Shown here piece after piece: positions 34,210-43,492 of a stretch of DNA of 64,000 nucleotides. The first letter of the stretch is position 1; every line of letters begins with the position of its first letter. Under the pieces are notes generated by a model, which saw only the letters and a list, made by a program, of their open reading frames with translations, had not been told where the DNA came from and did no database searches. This DNA comes from Lysobacteraceae bacterium (lineage in GTDB: Bacteria > Pseudomonadota > Gammaproteobacteria > Xanthomonadales > Xanthomonadaceae): assembly GCA_023954075.1 (NCBI GenBank), contig JAMLIV010000003.1, positions 62,001-126,000 on the forward strand, read 5' to 3'. Position numbers and translations under genes: made by a program.

Positions 34210-35349
34210 TTACTGGATCGGCCAGTACACGCGGAACTGCGCGTCCTCGGCGGCCGTTTCCGCGATCTCGGAAAGATATTCCTCGAAGGCGCGGTCATGC
34301 AGGGTCTCGCCGTGCGAAGCGGCATAGGAACGCAGCTGGTCGCGGATCAGCGGCAGCGCCGCCGGGTGGCCGCGATAGGCGGCCATCAGCACACGCCCGC
34401 CGTAGCTGTGCCCCTGGCGCACGTTGTCCGGCAGGCGCAGGTCTTCCAAGGGTGCCGGCGGGGTCAGGTCGACCGTCGCCTTGGCTGTCATGGCGGCGTC
34501 CGCGCCGTTGCCATCGGGAGCTTCGCCCTCGGGCGTCTCGGCCTCGTCCTCGGCAATGCGGTCACTCGCGCGCGCCACCGGAATGGCCACGTCGAACTCG
34601 TACTTGTCCGTGCCGAAGCTGGTCGTGATGAGGCGCGGCTTTTCCGCCTCCACCAGGCGGTTGGCCGCGATGGCGGCACGGATGTCCTTGAGCGCCACGT
34701 CCATGGCGTTCTCGACCGCGGTGATGTTGCGGTCCGCCGTGGTGGAGATGTAGAGGATGTTCACCGGCGCGACCATCGTGTCCTGGACGTCCAGGTTGCG
34801 ATAGTCGAAGTTCGGCATCGAGGCCAGCAGGTTGGAGATGTTCGCCAGCGCGCGCTTCATGTCGTCACCCACGGTGCGGTCGACGTACAGGCCGGCATAA
34901 CGGCCCGGCAGGCTCCAGCCGTAATCGACCGAATACTTCCAGTCGATCTCGACGATCTTGCCCTTCTGGCGGAACGTCATCAGATAGTTCTTGTTCTGCC
35001 CGTACTTGTCGTTGTAGACGGTGTGACGGATGTGGCTGTCCAGCTCGCTCTCGGTGATGTGCCAGCTGCCCTTGCCGATCTCGGGGAGCGCGGACGCATA
35101 GTCGAGCTGTGCGCCAACGCCCTCGGTCGCACCGGACAGGGTGTAGGCAACCCGCGGATCGTGCTGGCGCAGCGGATTCCACTCTTCAAAACGCTTGAAA
35201 CTGTTGAGCGTATCAAAGGCCTGACGCAGCGGGTGGCTGGTTTCCACGCTGTGCTGCACGGTGCGCTGGTCGGGCAGGAACACCCCCACCACAACGAACA
35301 GGATCGCCACGATGACGGCGGACGTCAGCAATTCAAGAAAACGGGTCAT
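34210..35349 (-). CDS. Membrane-anchored SRPBCC / GyrI-like protein
   Basis: This is a 379-residue protein. An N-terminal helix (LTSAVIVAILFVVVGVFLP) anchors it. Residues about 30-170 look like an SRPBCC (polyketide-cyclase/START-like) domain: FKRFEEWNPLRQ, then ESELDSHIRHTVYND. The second half (about 185-370) resembles a GyrI/AraC effector-binding domain (MVAPVNILYISTTADRNI, then VAIPVARASDRI). Both fold types bind small hydrophobic molecules. Ligand and role are unknown. It lies upstream of the ABC operon on the same strand. Confidence 0.72.
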   Translation of the reverse strand: MTRFLELLTSAVIVAILFVVVGVFLPDQRTVQHSVETSHPLRQAFDTLNSFKRFEEWNPLRQHDPRVAYTLSGATEGVGAQLDYASALPEIGKGSWHITESELDSHIRHTVYNDKYGQNKNYLMTFRQKGKIVEIDWKYSVDYGWSLPGRYAGLYVDRTVGDDMKRALANISNLLASMPNFDYRNLDVQDTMVAPVNILYISTTADRNITAVENAMDVALKDIRAAIAANRLVEAEKPRLITTSFGTDKYEFDVAIPVARASDRIAEDEAETPEGEAPDGNGADAAMTAKATVDLTPPAPLEDLRLPDNVRQGHSYGGRVLMAAYRGHPAALPLIRDQLRSYAASHGETLHDRAFEEYLSEIAETAAEDAQFRVYWPIQ

Positions 35350-35495
35350 TCGGGATTCTCCGGGGGCTCCTCATCGCCACTTCGCGTCGCCGGCGGGCCC
35401 GTTTCGGGGCGGCAGCGGCGCGAGCCGCGAAGCATAGCTGAAGCCGGGCTGAGCCGCATCAGGGTCTGGCGGCCTTTGGTGGCCTGTCCCGCACG

Positions 35496-35581
35496 CGGCC
35501 CGCCCACGGCGGACTGCGCCGCGGGCGGGCCGAACGGACGAAAAAAACGGGGAGCGCGCCGCATCAGCCGATGCGGCGCGC
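35496..35581 (-). terminator. Tandem terminators of the IPTL-CTERM gene
   Basis: The first stem is 12 bp, 35554-35565 with 35570-35581, loop AGCC. On the minus strand a run of seven T (35541-35547) follows it after a short spacer. A second stable hairpin lies downstream at 35496-35532 (10 bp, bulge, 5 bp). Confidence 0.75.
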
Positions 35582-35587
35582 CTTGCC

Positions 35588-37912
35588 TCAGCTGCCGCGG
35601 CGCAAGGTGATGAAGGCTCCGCCCAGCAGCAGGCCCATCATCAGCAGCAGCATCTGCCAGCCGCTGGCCGGCACCAGGGTCGGCGCGGGACCGCCCAGCA
35701 GCGCGAAGCTCACCGTGATCGTGCAGGGGCCGGTGATCGGGCCGGTGGTGTAGACATTGCCCGCCAGGGTGCCGCCGCAGCCGGTGACGCTGCCGATTCC
35801 ATAGCCTGCGTCAGGCGTCAGCGCATAGGTCGCCGTCGCACCATACGCTACCGTTGCCGGGCCGCTGATCGTGCCGTGACCGGCCGGTACCACCGTCGTC
35901 ACCGCAATGAGGTCCACGGCGAAGTTGGCGATCACCGTGCAGTCGACGGTGACGGCACTGGTGGTGTACGAAGTGCCGGTCAGGGTGCCGCCGCAGGTAC
36001 CGCCCACGCTGTCGATGTGGTGGCCGGCATCGGGCGTCAGCGTGAAGGTGATGGTGTCGCCATCAACCACGGTTTGCGCGCCCAGCGGAGCGATCGCGCC
36101 CGATGGCGTGCCGACGCTGGAGGTCACGGTGTGGGTGACCGGCGGCGTCACGGCGAAGTGGGCGATCACCGTGCAGTCGGCGGTGACGGCACTGGTGGTG
36201 TACGAAGTGCCGGTCAGGGTGCCGCCGCAGGTGCCGCCCACGCTGTCGATGTGGTGGCCGGCATCGGGCGTCAGCGTGAAGGTGATGGCATCGCCATCAA
36301 GCACGGTTTGCGCACCCAGCGGGGCGATCGCGCCCGATGGCGTGCCGACGCTGGAGGTCACGGTGTGGGTGACCGGCGCGGTGACGGTGAGCGAAACCGG
36401 CACCACGACCAGATCCGTGCCGTTGCCCGGACCGGCGTCAGGGTCATCGCTCCTGACGCACAGGTTGGCGGTGTAGCTGCCCGCCGCCAAGCCCGTGGCA
36501 TCGAAGGTCACCGTCACCGGCGTGCTGGTGCCGGCGGCCGTGGTGCCGGATGCCGGGCTGACCGAAAGCCAGGGCACGCTGGCGGGCGCAGCGCAGGCCG
36601 GATCGGCACCTTCGCCATAGCCGCGGATCATCCAGTTGCCCGGGAAGTAGGCGTCGATAAGGGTCCAAGTGTCATCAGGCGGCAGAACGGGCGGCATCGG
36701 TGCCGTCGTCGCAGTCCACCAGCCGGCCCAGGAGCGCTGCTGGGGCGTGGTTTGGTCGAGGGCGGCAGGCCAATAGCTCGTCCCCGGCACTTCGAGCGCG
36801 ATGACGCCGATCAGCACGTCGCCCGGGCCGCTGAACGTCACCGGTGCGGGCAGGGTATAGCTGTTCCAGGCATCCAGCGTCGCCACCGTCACCGGGTACG
36901 TGGCCAGCGGGCTGGAGCCGGGGGCCGGATCGCTGCCGCCGGTGGTGTTCTCGTAAAGGACCAGCAGCATGTCGTCGCCGACGTTGGCCAGGCCTGACGA
37001 ACCGAAGTAGACCTGCACTTCGTCCAGGGTGATGGGGAAATCGGCCACGGCCGGCGTGAAGCGATTGAGAAAGATGAACTGCTGTGTACCGCCAATCCCG
37101 ATATTGTTCTCGACCGTGCCGTCATCCAGCTCCAGCGCGATCGCAGCCGTGACGGCCGCCGGCCCGTTCTTTCCGGGCAAAGCCAACGTCACTGGGCTGC
37201 GTGGCACCGGCTCCTCGTCGATCGTCCAGATCAGATCTGCCGCGCCGCTGTTGGCAATCGTCAGGGTCTGACTTGTGGTGGTGTCGCTGGCCTGGGTGCT
37301 GGCCAGCGCGGCCGGGCTCACGTCGATGTTCGGCGTGGGCGGCGGCAGGCCGCAGTCGACGGCAGAAAACGTGCCGCTGGCGCTGTGCGGGGCCGCACCC
37401 CAGCCATCGCCGGTGAGGTTCCAGGGAATGTCCCAGGGCGCACCGCTGCAGTCGGGCGGCGTCACCTCGACGCAGAACTGGAAGTTCGCGCCGGCGCTGC
37501 TGCCATTCCAGGCGCCGCAGCCAGTCGGCACAGCACCGGCGGACTGCCAGAACACCACGTTGCCCGCGGCGGTGCCCGAGACCGGAGGCAGCGCGGCGGC
37601 GCATCCGTTGGCCACGGGCGTGCTGTTGGCGGATACCGTGCCGATCGTCCAGCCGTCCGGCAGGTCGACATCCACCCGGTCGGTGTATTCCGCGTCCGGC
37701 GAGTTGATGTTCGCGGTGAAGCAGAGTGTGGTGCTGGCCCCGGGATTGAGCAGGGCCGGTGCGGCGGCCGTGATGGCCGAGGTGCCCACGTTCTGCGGTG
37801 CCGCCTGGCGCGCGCTGAACTGGGGTGCGGCTCCGGCGGTACCGATCAGACCCAGCGCGAGAAGCACCGTCGGCAGAATGGCCCCGCCTCGTATGTGAGG
37901 TGTCGCGTTCAT
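35588..37912 (-). CDS. Secreted IPTL-CTERM-like protein with InlB-type B repeats
   Basis: This is a 774-residue protein with a signal peptide (ILPTVLLALGLIGTAGA). After a DUF11-like beta-sandwich stretch (about 25-180) and an ASPM/SPD-2/Hydin-like segment (SQTLTIANSGAADLIWTIDE), it carries a chaperone-type Ig-like region and then two near-identical 78-residue B repeats (TVTSSVGTPSGAIAPLGAQT, then FTLTPDAGHHIDSVGGTCGG) plus a third divergent copy. The C-terminus is a VPASGWQMLLLMM-type hydrophobic segment ending TLRRGS, a variant of the IPTL-CTERM sorting tail. It probably is exported and sorted by a rhombosortase-like system; no such enzyme is in this window. ATG 37912 is preferred to an upstream frame of 27 residues. 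Confidence 0.85.
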   Translation of the reverse strand: MNATPHIRGGAILPTVLLALGLIGTAGAAPQFSARQAAPQNVGTSAITAAAPALLNPGASTTLCFTANINSPDAEYTDRVDVDLPDGWTIGTVSANSTPVANGCAAALPPVSGTAAGNVVFWQSAGAVPTGCGAWNGSSAGANFQFCVEVTPPDCSGAPWDIPWNLTGDGWGAAPHSASGTFSAVDCGLPPPTPNIDVSPAALASTQASDTTTSQTLTIANSGAADLIWTIDEEPVPRSPVTLALPGKNGPAAVTAAIALELDDGTVENNIGIGGTQQFIFLNRFTPAVADFPITLDEVQVYFGSSGLANVGDDMLLVLYENTTGGSDPAPGSSPLATYPVTVATLDAWNSYTLPAPVTFSGPGDVLIGVIALEVPGTSYWPAALDQTTPQQRSWAGWWTATTAPMPPVLPPDDTWTLIDAYFPGNWMIRGYGEGADPACAAPASVPWLSVSPASGTTAAGTSTPVTVTFDATGLAAGSYTANLCVRSDDPDAGPGNGTDLVVVPVSLTVTAPVTHTVTSSVGTPSGAIAPLGAQTVLDGDAITFTLTPDAGHHIDSVGGTCGGTLTGTSYTTSAVTADCTVIAHFAVTPPVTHTVTSSVGTPSGAIAPLGAQTVVDGDTITFTLTPDAGHHIDSVGGTCGGTLTGTSYTTSAVTVDCTVIANFAVDLIAVTTVVPAGHGTISGPATVAYGATATYALTPDAGYGIGSVTGCGGTLAGNVYTTGPITGPCTITVSFALLGGPAPTLVPASGWQMLLLMMGLLLGGAFITLRRGS
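35928..36378 (-). repeat. Near-identical tandem 234-bp repeat inside the IPTL-CTERM gene
   Basis: Two tandem copies (35928-36161 and 36162-about 36378) have almost the same DNA sequence, encoding 78-residue B repeats. They differ at only a few positions. The third repeat is diverged. Confidence 0.9.
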
Positions 37913-38115
37913 GTGATTGCCCCTGTTGCGTGTTGAAAAAAAGAAGATGCGCGCGCCTCGGATGATCGCGCGCCGCAGCCGCTCGGAATTCATTGCCGAA
38001 TTCTGACCGTAGCATGAATCTTAAACGTGACCCCGATCACGGAACGCCCCCGCGCGACACCTGCGCCGGAGCACCCGGGGGCATGCGAGCCGCCGGTTCG
38101 GATGCGCTCGCAGCC

Positions 38116-38757
38116 TCAGATCAGCTTGAGCTCGAAGGCCTTGAGCACCGCGCGGGTGCGGTCGCGCACGCCGAGCTTGGAGAGGATATTGGAGACGTGG
38201 TTCTTGACCGTGCCCTCGGCCACGCCGAGCGATTCCGCCACTTCCCGATTGGAATAACCGCCCGACATCAGCCGCAGGATTTCCGTTTCGCGCTCGGTAA
38301 GCGGATCGGGGTGATCGAGCGAGGCGAAGTCGTTGCGCAGGGTCTGCATGCCCGAGAGCAGGCGCTCGGTCACCGCCGGCTGCACCAGCGACCCGCCTTC
38401 GGCCACGGTGTGGATGGCGTCAACCAGCTGTTCGAGCGAGACGTCCTTGAGCAGGAAGCCACGCGCGCCGGCCTTGAGGCCCGCGAGCACCAGCTCGTCG
38501 TCGTCGAAGGTGGTGAGAATGATGGTAGGCGGCAGCTGGCCGCGCGCCGCGAGCGCCTGCAGCGCCTCCAGGCCGCTCATCACCGGCATGCGCATGTCCA
38601 TCAGCACGACGTCGGGATTGACCTCGGGAATGGTGTCCAATGCCTGGCGGCCATCGCCGGCCTCGGCCACCACGCGGATGTCGTCCGACAGCTCCAGCAG
38701 GGAACGCACGCCCTGGCGAACCAGGGTCTGGTCGTCGACCAGGCAGACTCGGATCAT
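38116..38757 (-). CDS. NarL/FixJ-type response regulator
   Basis: This is a 213-residue response regulator. The receiver domain has the acidic pair in VCLVDDQT, phosphoacceptor Asp in VVLMDMRMPVMSG, and the conserved Lys in FLLKDVS. The C-terminal LuxR-type helix-turn-helix reads ETEILRLMSGGYSNREVAESLGVAEGTVKNHV. Its start overlaps the histidine kinase stop by four bases. The pair probably forms a DesK/DesR-like membrane-sensing unit, though the signal is not evident. Confidence 0.94.
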   Translation of the reverse strand: MIRVCLVDDQTLVRQGVRSLLELSDDIRVVAEAGDGRQALDTIPEVNPDVVLMDMRMPVMSGLEALQALAARGQLPPTIILTTFDDDELVLAGLKAGARGFLLKDVSLEQLVDAIHTVAEGGSLVQPAVTERLLSGMQTLRNDFASLDHPDPLTERETEILRLMSGGYSNREVAESLGVAEGTVKNHVSNILSKLGVRDRTRAVLKAFELKLI

Positions 38758-39905
38758 GGGTTTCCCTCCAGGGGCAAGAAGGCATCAAGGGCGAAACCGC
38801 GCGCGCTGGCGGTGGCGATCGAAAGGCGGCCGCCGTATTCCACCAGCCGCTCGCGCATGCCGCGCAGGCCGTTGCCGACCACCGCGTCGCTGGCACCGCG
38901 CCCGTCGTCGCGCGCGCTCAGGGCGATGCCGCCATGCGCCTGCGACAGCGTGATCCACAGGTTGTCGGCACCGGCGTGGCGCACGGCATTGGTGATGATT
39001 TCCTGCACGCAGCGCAGGATCACCTGGGCGCGCAGCGGGTCAGTGACGGACAGGCGTTCGGGCAGATCCAGGTGGATGGCGAGCGACGGTACGCCCTGGG
39101 CCAGGGCAGCGAGCGCCTCGTGCAGGTCGATGGCACCGCCTTCCCGCAGCTGGCTGACGGCTTCGCGCACGTCGGTCAACAAGAGCCGCGCGAGCAGGTG
39201 GGCCTGCTGCACGTGTTCGCGCGCGCGGCCCTCGCTCAGGTGGGTGGCCACTTCCAGATTGAGGCTCAGGGCGGTCAGGTGGTGGCCGAGCAGGTCGTGC
39301 AGCTCGCGCGAGATGCGCACGCGCTCGTTGAGGCGGCTGGATTCGGCCAGCAGCGCGCGGGTGGCGTGCAGCTCGGAGTTCAGCCGGCGCTGTTCCTCGC
39401 GCGCCTGCGCCTGCTGGCGCGCGACCAGGCCGGTGACGAAGGCGACGGTGGAATAGCCGACGTAGAACAAGGCCTGCAGCACCGCTTCGATGACGCTGAA
39501 CTCCGGCCGCCCGGCAAACACCGGCACCAGCGCAACGTGCTGGAGCACCAGCCAGGCCAGACCGACGCGCAGCCCGAGGACCCAGGGCAGGATGCCGGCG
39601 ATGACCAGCAGCAGCCCGCCGCCCAGGCCGCTGTTGGAAAAATGGCTGACCGCAATCGCACAGACCGTGATGAGCGCCAGCAGCGTGATGTCCAGCAGGC
39701 GGCGGCGCGAGCGGCCTAGCCGGGTCGTCAGGATCCAGTAGCCCAGGCCGAAGGTGAAATAGGCCACGCGCCAGGCGATCAGGTCGGTGCGAGAGAGCCC
39801 TTCGTGGAAGTACCAGCTGTTGAGGACGAGCGGGATGCCCACGCAGGCCCAGGTGAACAGGCCGGCATAGCGCAGCAGCTGGGTGTGGCTCAGGCGCGAG
39901 AGCAT
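38754..39905 (-). CDS. Sensor histidine kinase, DesK-like
   Basis: This is a 383-residue kinase. The N-terminus has about six membrane helices (LRYAGLFTWACVGIPLVLN and others, up to residue 150), then a short linker and the HisKA_3 dimerisation motif RISRELHDLLGHHLTALSLN (phosphorylated His), and an ATPase domain (IITNAVRHAGADNLWITL; SARDDGRGASDAVVGNGLRGM). It is coupled to the response regulator (ATGA). Membrane helices without a large periplasmic loop fit sensing of membrane state. Confidence 0.93.
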   Translation of the reverse strand: MLSRLSHTQLLRYAGLFTWACVGIPLVLNSWYFHEGLSRTDLIAWRVAYFTFGLGYWILTTRLGRSRRRLLDITLLALITVCAIAVSHFSNSGLGGGLLLVIAGILPWVLGLRVGLAWLVLQHVALVPVFAGRPEFSVIEAVLQALFYVGYSTVAFVTGLVARQQAQAREEQRRLNSELHATRALLAESSRLNERVRISRELHDLLGHHLTALSLNLEVATHLSEGRAREHVQQAHLLARLLLTDVREAVSQLREGGAIDLHEALAALAQGVPSLAIHLDLPERLSVTDPLRAQVILRCVQEIITNAVRHAGADNLWITLSQAHGGIALSARDDGRGASDAVVGNGLRGMRERLVEYGGRLSIATASARGFALDAFLPLEGNP

Positions 39906-39978
39906 GGTGCCATCATAGGCTCAGGCACCGCCGCTGCACCCTGCCGCAGGTCATGGGACGGCGACGCGCGCCGGCGGT

Positions 39979-40914
39979 TCAGTTCAGCCGCGACGGATCG
40001 CCGTGGCACTTCTTGAACTTGAGGCCCGATCCGCAGGGGCACGGGTCGTTGCGCCCGGGCACCTCGGCAACCCGCGTGGGGGTGCGCGGGGTCGCTTCCG
40101 CGATCCGGCTCAGATGGCATTCGTGCAGGATCTCGGGCAAGGAACCGATGACGTCGACGCGCTCGGCATAGGTCAAGGGAAGCTCATCGTCCGGAGCATC
40201 GTCCCAGTCCGCACAGGGTTCGAGTTCCCCGTCGTCCGGGTCCGCTGCCGGTACCACCTCGTCGAAGTCGCCCTCGTCGGCGAACTGGTCGAAATCATCG
40301 TCGTCCTCGTCCTCGTCCAGCGCCTCGTCGTCTTCCTCGCCCGGGAGCGCGTGCTCCCACGGTGGGGGAATCAGGTCGAATATGTCCATCACCGCCTGGA
40401 ACAGGTACTCGTCTTTCTCCAGGCGCGCCTCCCATTCCGTCGCGCGCAGGCCGTAGGCCACGCTGAAGCCCAGGGCCCAGACCGCGCCGACGGGAAAGGG
40501 CTCGCCCTCATCGAAATCCTCTTCAGGCTCGCCCTCATCCGACGCCTCGGGCGGCACCGGCGCCTCGGCCTCATCGTCTTCGGCATCGGGGAAAAGGATC
40601 AGCGGCAGGCTTTGTGCCAGATCGCCGGTCGGCCCGCGCACGATGCGCGCGCGCGTGGCCTCCCACAGGCGCGACAGCAGATCGCGCAGTTCGTCGGACG
40701 CCACCGCATCGCGCGAGCCCAGCACCAGCGGCATCACCTCGGCCAGCTCGATCGGTGCGCCCGGCGAGACCAGCGCGGCGCTGAACAGGCCATCCACGGC
40801 TTCCAGCGGCATCCCGCCCTGCGGCAGCCCCTCTTCGAGCAGCAGGATGGCCAGACGCTCGATGGCGTCGGCGTCGAATCGGGCGCGCGGTGCCGGGGGC
40901 GTGATCGCAGGCAT
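39979..40914 (-). CDS. YecA/UPF0149-like protein with SEC-C zinc-binding tail
   Basis: This is a 311-residue protein. The N-terminal half resembles the YecA/UPF0149 family ([34 protein letters not shown]). Long Asp/Glu-rich stretches (about residues 200-250) follow. The C-terminus is a SEC-C motif ([19 protein letters not shown]), which binds Zn and, in SecA, contacts SecB or ribosomes. The start ATG 40914 is preferred because upstream residues of the frame would begin from TTG. It starts 8 bases after the gshA stop. Confidence 0.85.
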   Translation of the reverse strand: MPAITPPAPRARFDADAIERLAILLLEEGLPQGGMPLEAVDGLFSAALVSPGAPIELAEVMPLVLGSRDAVASDELRDLLSRLWEATRARIVRGPTGDLAQSLPLILFPDAEDDEAEAPVPPEASDEGEPEEDFDEGEPFPVGAVWALGFSVAYGLRATEWEARLEKDEYLFQAVMDIFDLIPPPWEHALPGEEDDEALDEDEDDDDFDQFADEGDFDEVVPAADPDDGELEPCADWDDAPDDELPLTYAERVDVIGSLPEILHECHLSRIAEATPRTPTRVAEVPGRNDPCPCGSGLKFKKCHGDPSRLN

Positions 40915-40922
40915 GGCAGGGC

Positions 40923-42311
40923 TCAATAGGCGAACTGGGTGAAGACCGGATCGACGCTACCGCCCCAGGCTCCGTGAAACAAGTCCAGCTTGCGCTCGGC
41001 GGGCGTCTTGTTGGAGTGCGCGATCTCGAACAGCGGATCGAGGAAATGGCCTTCATCCTCGCCGCGTGCGTTCAGGCGCGCGCGCCGCGCGAGGCCGGCG
41101 CGCGCAATCTCCAGCGCCTGGAGCGCCAGTTCGCGAACGGTGGCCTGCCGGAACGGCAGCCGCAGGCCGTGGCGCGGAACGCCATCGCGCAGCGCGTGGC
41201 GCTCGTCGCGGCTGAAGTCGCGCACCAGATTCCAGGCCGCGTCCAGCGCATCGGCGTCGTACAGCAGACCGACCCAGAACGCCGGCAGCGCGCACAGCCG
41301 GTTCCACGGCCCGCCGTCGGCACCGCGCATTTCCAGGAACGTCTTGAGGCGGACCTCGGGGAAGGCGGTGGTCATGTGGTCGGACCAGTCGCGCAGCGTG
41401 GGCAGCTCGCCCGGCAGCGCCGGCAGGCGGCCGGCAAGGAAGTCGCGGAAGCTCTGCCCCGCCGCGTCGATGTATTCGTCACCGCGGTGCAGGAAATACA
41501 TGGGCACGTCGAGCAGGTAGTCGACGTAACGCTCGAAGCCGAAGCCGTCCTCGAACACGAAGTCGAGCAGGCCGGTGCGGTCGGGATCGGTATCGGTCCA
41601 GATGTGTGAGCGATAGGAAACAAAGCCGTTGGGGCGGCCCTCGGTGAAGGGCGAGTCGGCAAAGAGCGCCGTGGCGATGGGCTGCAGCGCGAGCGAGGTG
41701 CGGAACTTCTTCACCATGTCCGCCTCGCTGGAGAAATCCAGGTTCACCTGCACCGTGCAGGTACGGGTCATCATGTCCAGGCCGAGGTCGCCGACTTTCG
41801 GCATGTAGCGGCGCATGATCTGGTAGCGGCCCTTGGGCATCCAGGGCATGTCTTCGCGCGTCCACTTGGGCTGGAAACCCATGCCGAGGAAGCCGATGCC
41901 GAGCGGATCGGCGACGGCGCGCACGTCATCCAGGTGGCGCATGGTTTCGCAGCAGGTCTGGTGGATGGTTTCCAGCGGCGCGCCGGAAAGTTCGAGCTGG
42001 CCGGCCGGCTCCAGCGTGACCGAGGCACCGTCGCGCGACAGCCCGATCAGCTGGCCGTGTTCCTCGATGCGGTTCCAGCCCAGCGCGCCGATGCCTTCGA
42101 GCAGCGCGGCGATGCCGCGCTCGCCCGCGTAGGGCGGCGGGCGCAGCGCGAGCGCCGGGTCGCCGCCGCGATCGGGCAGGTAAAAGCCGAACTTCTCGTG
42201 CTCGGTGCCGATGCGCCAGGCGGAGGGCGGCTTGCAGCCGCTTTCCAGCGCGGCCACCAGAAGGCGGTGGTCGTGGATCGGCGTTTCCCTGACGTGGCTG
42301 GGTCCGGACAT
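40923..42311 (-). CDS. gshA: Glutamate-cysteine ligase, plant/alphaproteobacterial type
   Basis: This is a 462-residue ligase that makes gamma-glutamylcysteine, the first step of glutathione synthesis, with ATP. Signature text includes [35 protein letters not shown] and [20 protein letters not shown], as in the GshA group shared by plants, alphaproteobacteria and Xanthomonadales. ATG 42311 gives the family N-terminus. It sits between an ADP-ribosylglycohydrolase (64 bases upstream) and a SEC-C protein (8 bases downstream) on the same strand, and is probably part of one transcript. Confidence 0.95.
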   Translation of the reverse strand: MSGPSHVRETPIHDHRLLVAALESGCKPPSAWRIGTEHEKFGFYLPDRGGDPALALRPPPYAGERGIAALLEGIGALGWNRIEEHGQLIGLSRDGASVTLEPAGQLELSGAPLETIHQTCCETMRHLDDVRAVADPLGIGFLGMGFQPKWTREDMPWMPKGRYQIMRRYMPKVGDLGLDMMTRTCTVQVNLDFSSEADMVKKFRTSLALQPIATALFADSPFTEGRPNGFVSYRSHIWTDTDPDRTGLLDFVFEDGFGFERYVDYLLDVPMYFLHRGDEYIDAAGQSFRDFLAGRLPALPGELPTLRDWSDHMTTAFPEVRLKTFLEMRGADGGPWNRLCALPAFWVGLLYDADALDAAWNLVRDFSRDERHALRDGVPRHGLRLPFRQATVRELALQALEIARAGLARRARLNARGEDEGHFLDPLFEIAHSNKTPAERKLDLFHGAWGGSVDPVFTQFAY

Positions 42312-42374
42312 GGGGTACCTCGTGGATCGGAAGCGAAGCATGGCGGCGCGCGGGCGCACCCGCAAGACGGGGAA

Positions 42375-43295
42375 TCAGCCCGATTCGAGTCTGGCCAGCA
42401 GCGGCGCGACCAGTTCCATGCCGCGCAATGCCTGGCACCAGCGCGCCGGGATCGCGTCCACGCCGTATTCCAGGCCGGCGATGCCGCCGGCCACGCACGC
42501 GCTGGTGTCGGTGTCATGGCCAAAGGCGACGGCGCGGCGCACGCAGTCGGCATAGCTCGCGGTCGTCTCGACGGCGGCGCGCGCCGTCCACAGGGTATCG
42601 AGCACGTAGCCGCTGCCGCCGGGCGGGTGCGGCTGCAGGATGAGATCGAGTTCGGCCGGATCGACCGCCTCGGCCAACAGCCTGCGCAGCGCCGCTTCGG
42701 CCCGCTGCCAGGGCTGCTCGGCGCGATCGAGCACCCTGCGCGCCCACAGGCAATACATCGCGCAGCACAGCTGCGAACGCAGGTGGCCATGGGTCGGCAA
42801 GCCCTGGCGCATGGCCAACTGCACCAGTTCCGCATCGTCACCGCGGTGCCAGAGCACCAGCGGCAGCACCCGCATCAGCGCACCGTTGCCGTTTTCGCGC
42901 TCCCGCGCGGGCCCGGACCGCTCCGGCGGCACGCCGTCGCGCAGGTGCCCGATCGCCGCACCGGTCTGGATGCCGACGTCGAACACCACGCCGTCCACCG
43001 CATAAAACCCGTCGTGCAGCCAGCGCGCCAGGCCGTCGGCGAAATGGCGCAGATCCAGGCCGTCGCAGGCCAGCAGGCTGTCGAGCAGCACCAGCGCCTG
43101 GGCCCCGTCATCACTCCAGGTACCGGGCGGCACGCCCGCGTGCGCTCGCGGGAAGCCTGCGGGCGGCCGCATCTCGATCGCCTCGATCGGCGGCAGCCGC
43201 TGCGGCGGGAAGAACTCGTAGGGTACGCCCAGCGCATCGCCGATCAGGAGGCCGACCAGACCGCCCTCGATCCGCTTGCTTCTGGAGGGTTCCAT
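42375..43295 (-). CDS. ADP-ribosylglycohydrolase family protein
   Basis: This is a 306-residue DraG-like enzyme that would remove ADP-ribose from proteins or small molecules. The N-terminal motif GLVGLLIGDALGVPYEFF, the GNGALMRVLPLVLW block and the C-terminal metal site GHDTDTSACVAGGIAGLEYG are clear. The N-proximal metal motif, normally TDDT or SDDT, reads SDDGAQAL, so one ligand side chain may be missing. The substrate is not evident. It is first in a run with gshA and the SEC-C protein. Confidence 0.88.
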   Translation of the reverse strand: MEPSRSKRIEGGLVGLLIGDALGVPYEFFPPQRLPPIEAIEMRPPAGFPRAHAGVPPGTWSDDGAQALVLLDSLLACDGLDLRHFADGLARWLHDGFYAVDGVVFDVGIQTGAAIGHLRDGVPPERSGPARERENGNGALMRVLPLVLWHRGDDAELVQLAMRQGLPTHGHLRSQLCCAMYCLWARRVLDRAEQPWQRAEAALRRLLAEAVDPAELDLILQPHPPGGSGYVLDTLWTARAAVETTASYADCVRRAVAFGHDTDTSACVAGGIAGLEYGVDAIPARWCQALRGMELVAPLLARLESG

Positions 43296-43492
43296 TGCAC
43301 CGCACCTCACCGATGGTTGCCGCTCGCGCACGTCACCGCGGCACCGTGCAGGATAGCGCCGCCGGCCGGGGCGGGTGACGGCCCGGCGCGCCGCCGCGGG
43401 ATGCCGCAAGCGCCCTCGGTGCCTGAACCCGCGCCCCCGCGCGGTCGGGTTCGACTTGTTCCGCCTGGGCCGGGGCCTTATCTTCGCCAGCC

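Noticed and set aside
35928..36378. Tandem repeat considered as a CRISPR array
   Set aside because: Units are 234 bp, in frame, and encode a 78-residue protein domain; there are no short repeats with unique spacers.
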